From NCBI GenBank assembly GCA_002068815.1, contig MWAC01000114.1:1-5384 (forward strand): a stretch of DNA of 5,384 nucleotides, written 5' to 3'. Positions 5,383 to 5,384 of this stretch are shown piece by piece. Each line of letters begins with the position of its first letter. The first letter of the stretch is position 1. The position numbers and the translations under genes were made by a program. This stretch comes from Firmicutes bacterium ADurb.Bin467 (GTDB lineage Bacteria > Bacillota > Clostridia > Christensenellales > Aristaeellaceae). A model generated the notes under the pieces. That model searched no databases. It was not told the DNA's origin and saw only the letters and a list, made by a program, of their open reading frames with translations.

Positions 5383-5384
5383 CA

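Noticed and set aside
5258..5384. CRISPR array or attC/integron site
   Set aside because: The four hairpins differ in sequence, there are no equal repeats with unique spacers, and no integron core-site pair was recognised.

Overview
The window is GC-rich bacterial DNA holding one partial and three complete protein-coding genes around a divergent promoter region, plus a cluster of hairpins at the right end. The gene content suggests a high-GC member of the Firmicutes, probably an uncultured Clostridia-type bacterium. This rests on an OmpR-family regulator whose DNA-binding domain resembles WalR (YycF), a WalK-like sensor kinase, GerMN domains, and an S11 D-Ala-D-Ala carboxypeptidase with a clear AAAGGAG ribosome binding site. 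The taxonomic placement is inference from family resemblance, not a marker gene.

Layout. On the minus strand, positions 1-1321 encode an exported penicillin-binding D,D-carboxypeptidase whose C-terminus runs off the left edge. Positions 1322-1584 are a 263-base divergent intergenic region. It carries a sigma-A-type promoter for each direction, a structured leader for the carboxypeptidase mRNA, and a TGTACA-N6-TGTAAA direct repeat that overlaps the carboxypeptidase -35 and resembles, imperfectly, a WalR recognition site. On the plus strand follow a response regulator (1585-2277), a membrane histidine kinase (about 2249-3730, start uncertain and certainly not ATG) and an exported protein built from three GerMN-like domains (3740-5209). 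The three genes overlap or nearly touch and are best read as one operon driven by the promoter at 1487-1515. From 5232 to 5382 the DNA consists almost entirely of inverted repeats. Four of these stand end to end and look like a REP/BIME-type composite element cut by the window end.

How the genes may work together. The kinase has an extracytoplasmic PAS/Cache-like sensor region and would phosphorylate Asp53 of the regulator. The third gene resembles, by domain and position, LpqB of the actinobacterial MtrA-MtrB-LpqB system, in which a GerMN-containing exported protein acts on the sensor kinase. The adjacent cell-wall carboxypeptidase and the WalR-like box at its promoter fit a peptidoglycan-homeostasis module. 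The functional link is a hypothesis from synteny and motifs. No transposase, tRNA, rRNA, CRISPR array or riboswitch was recognised.
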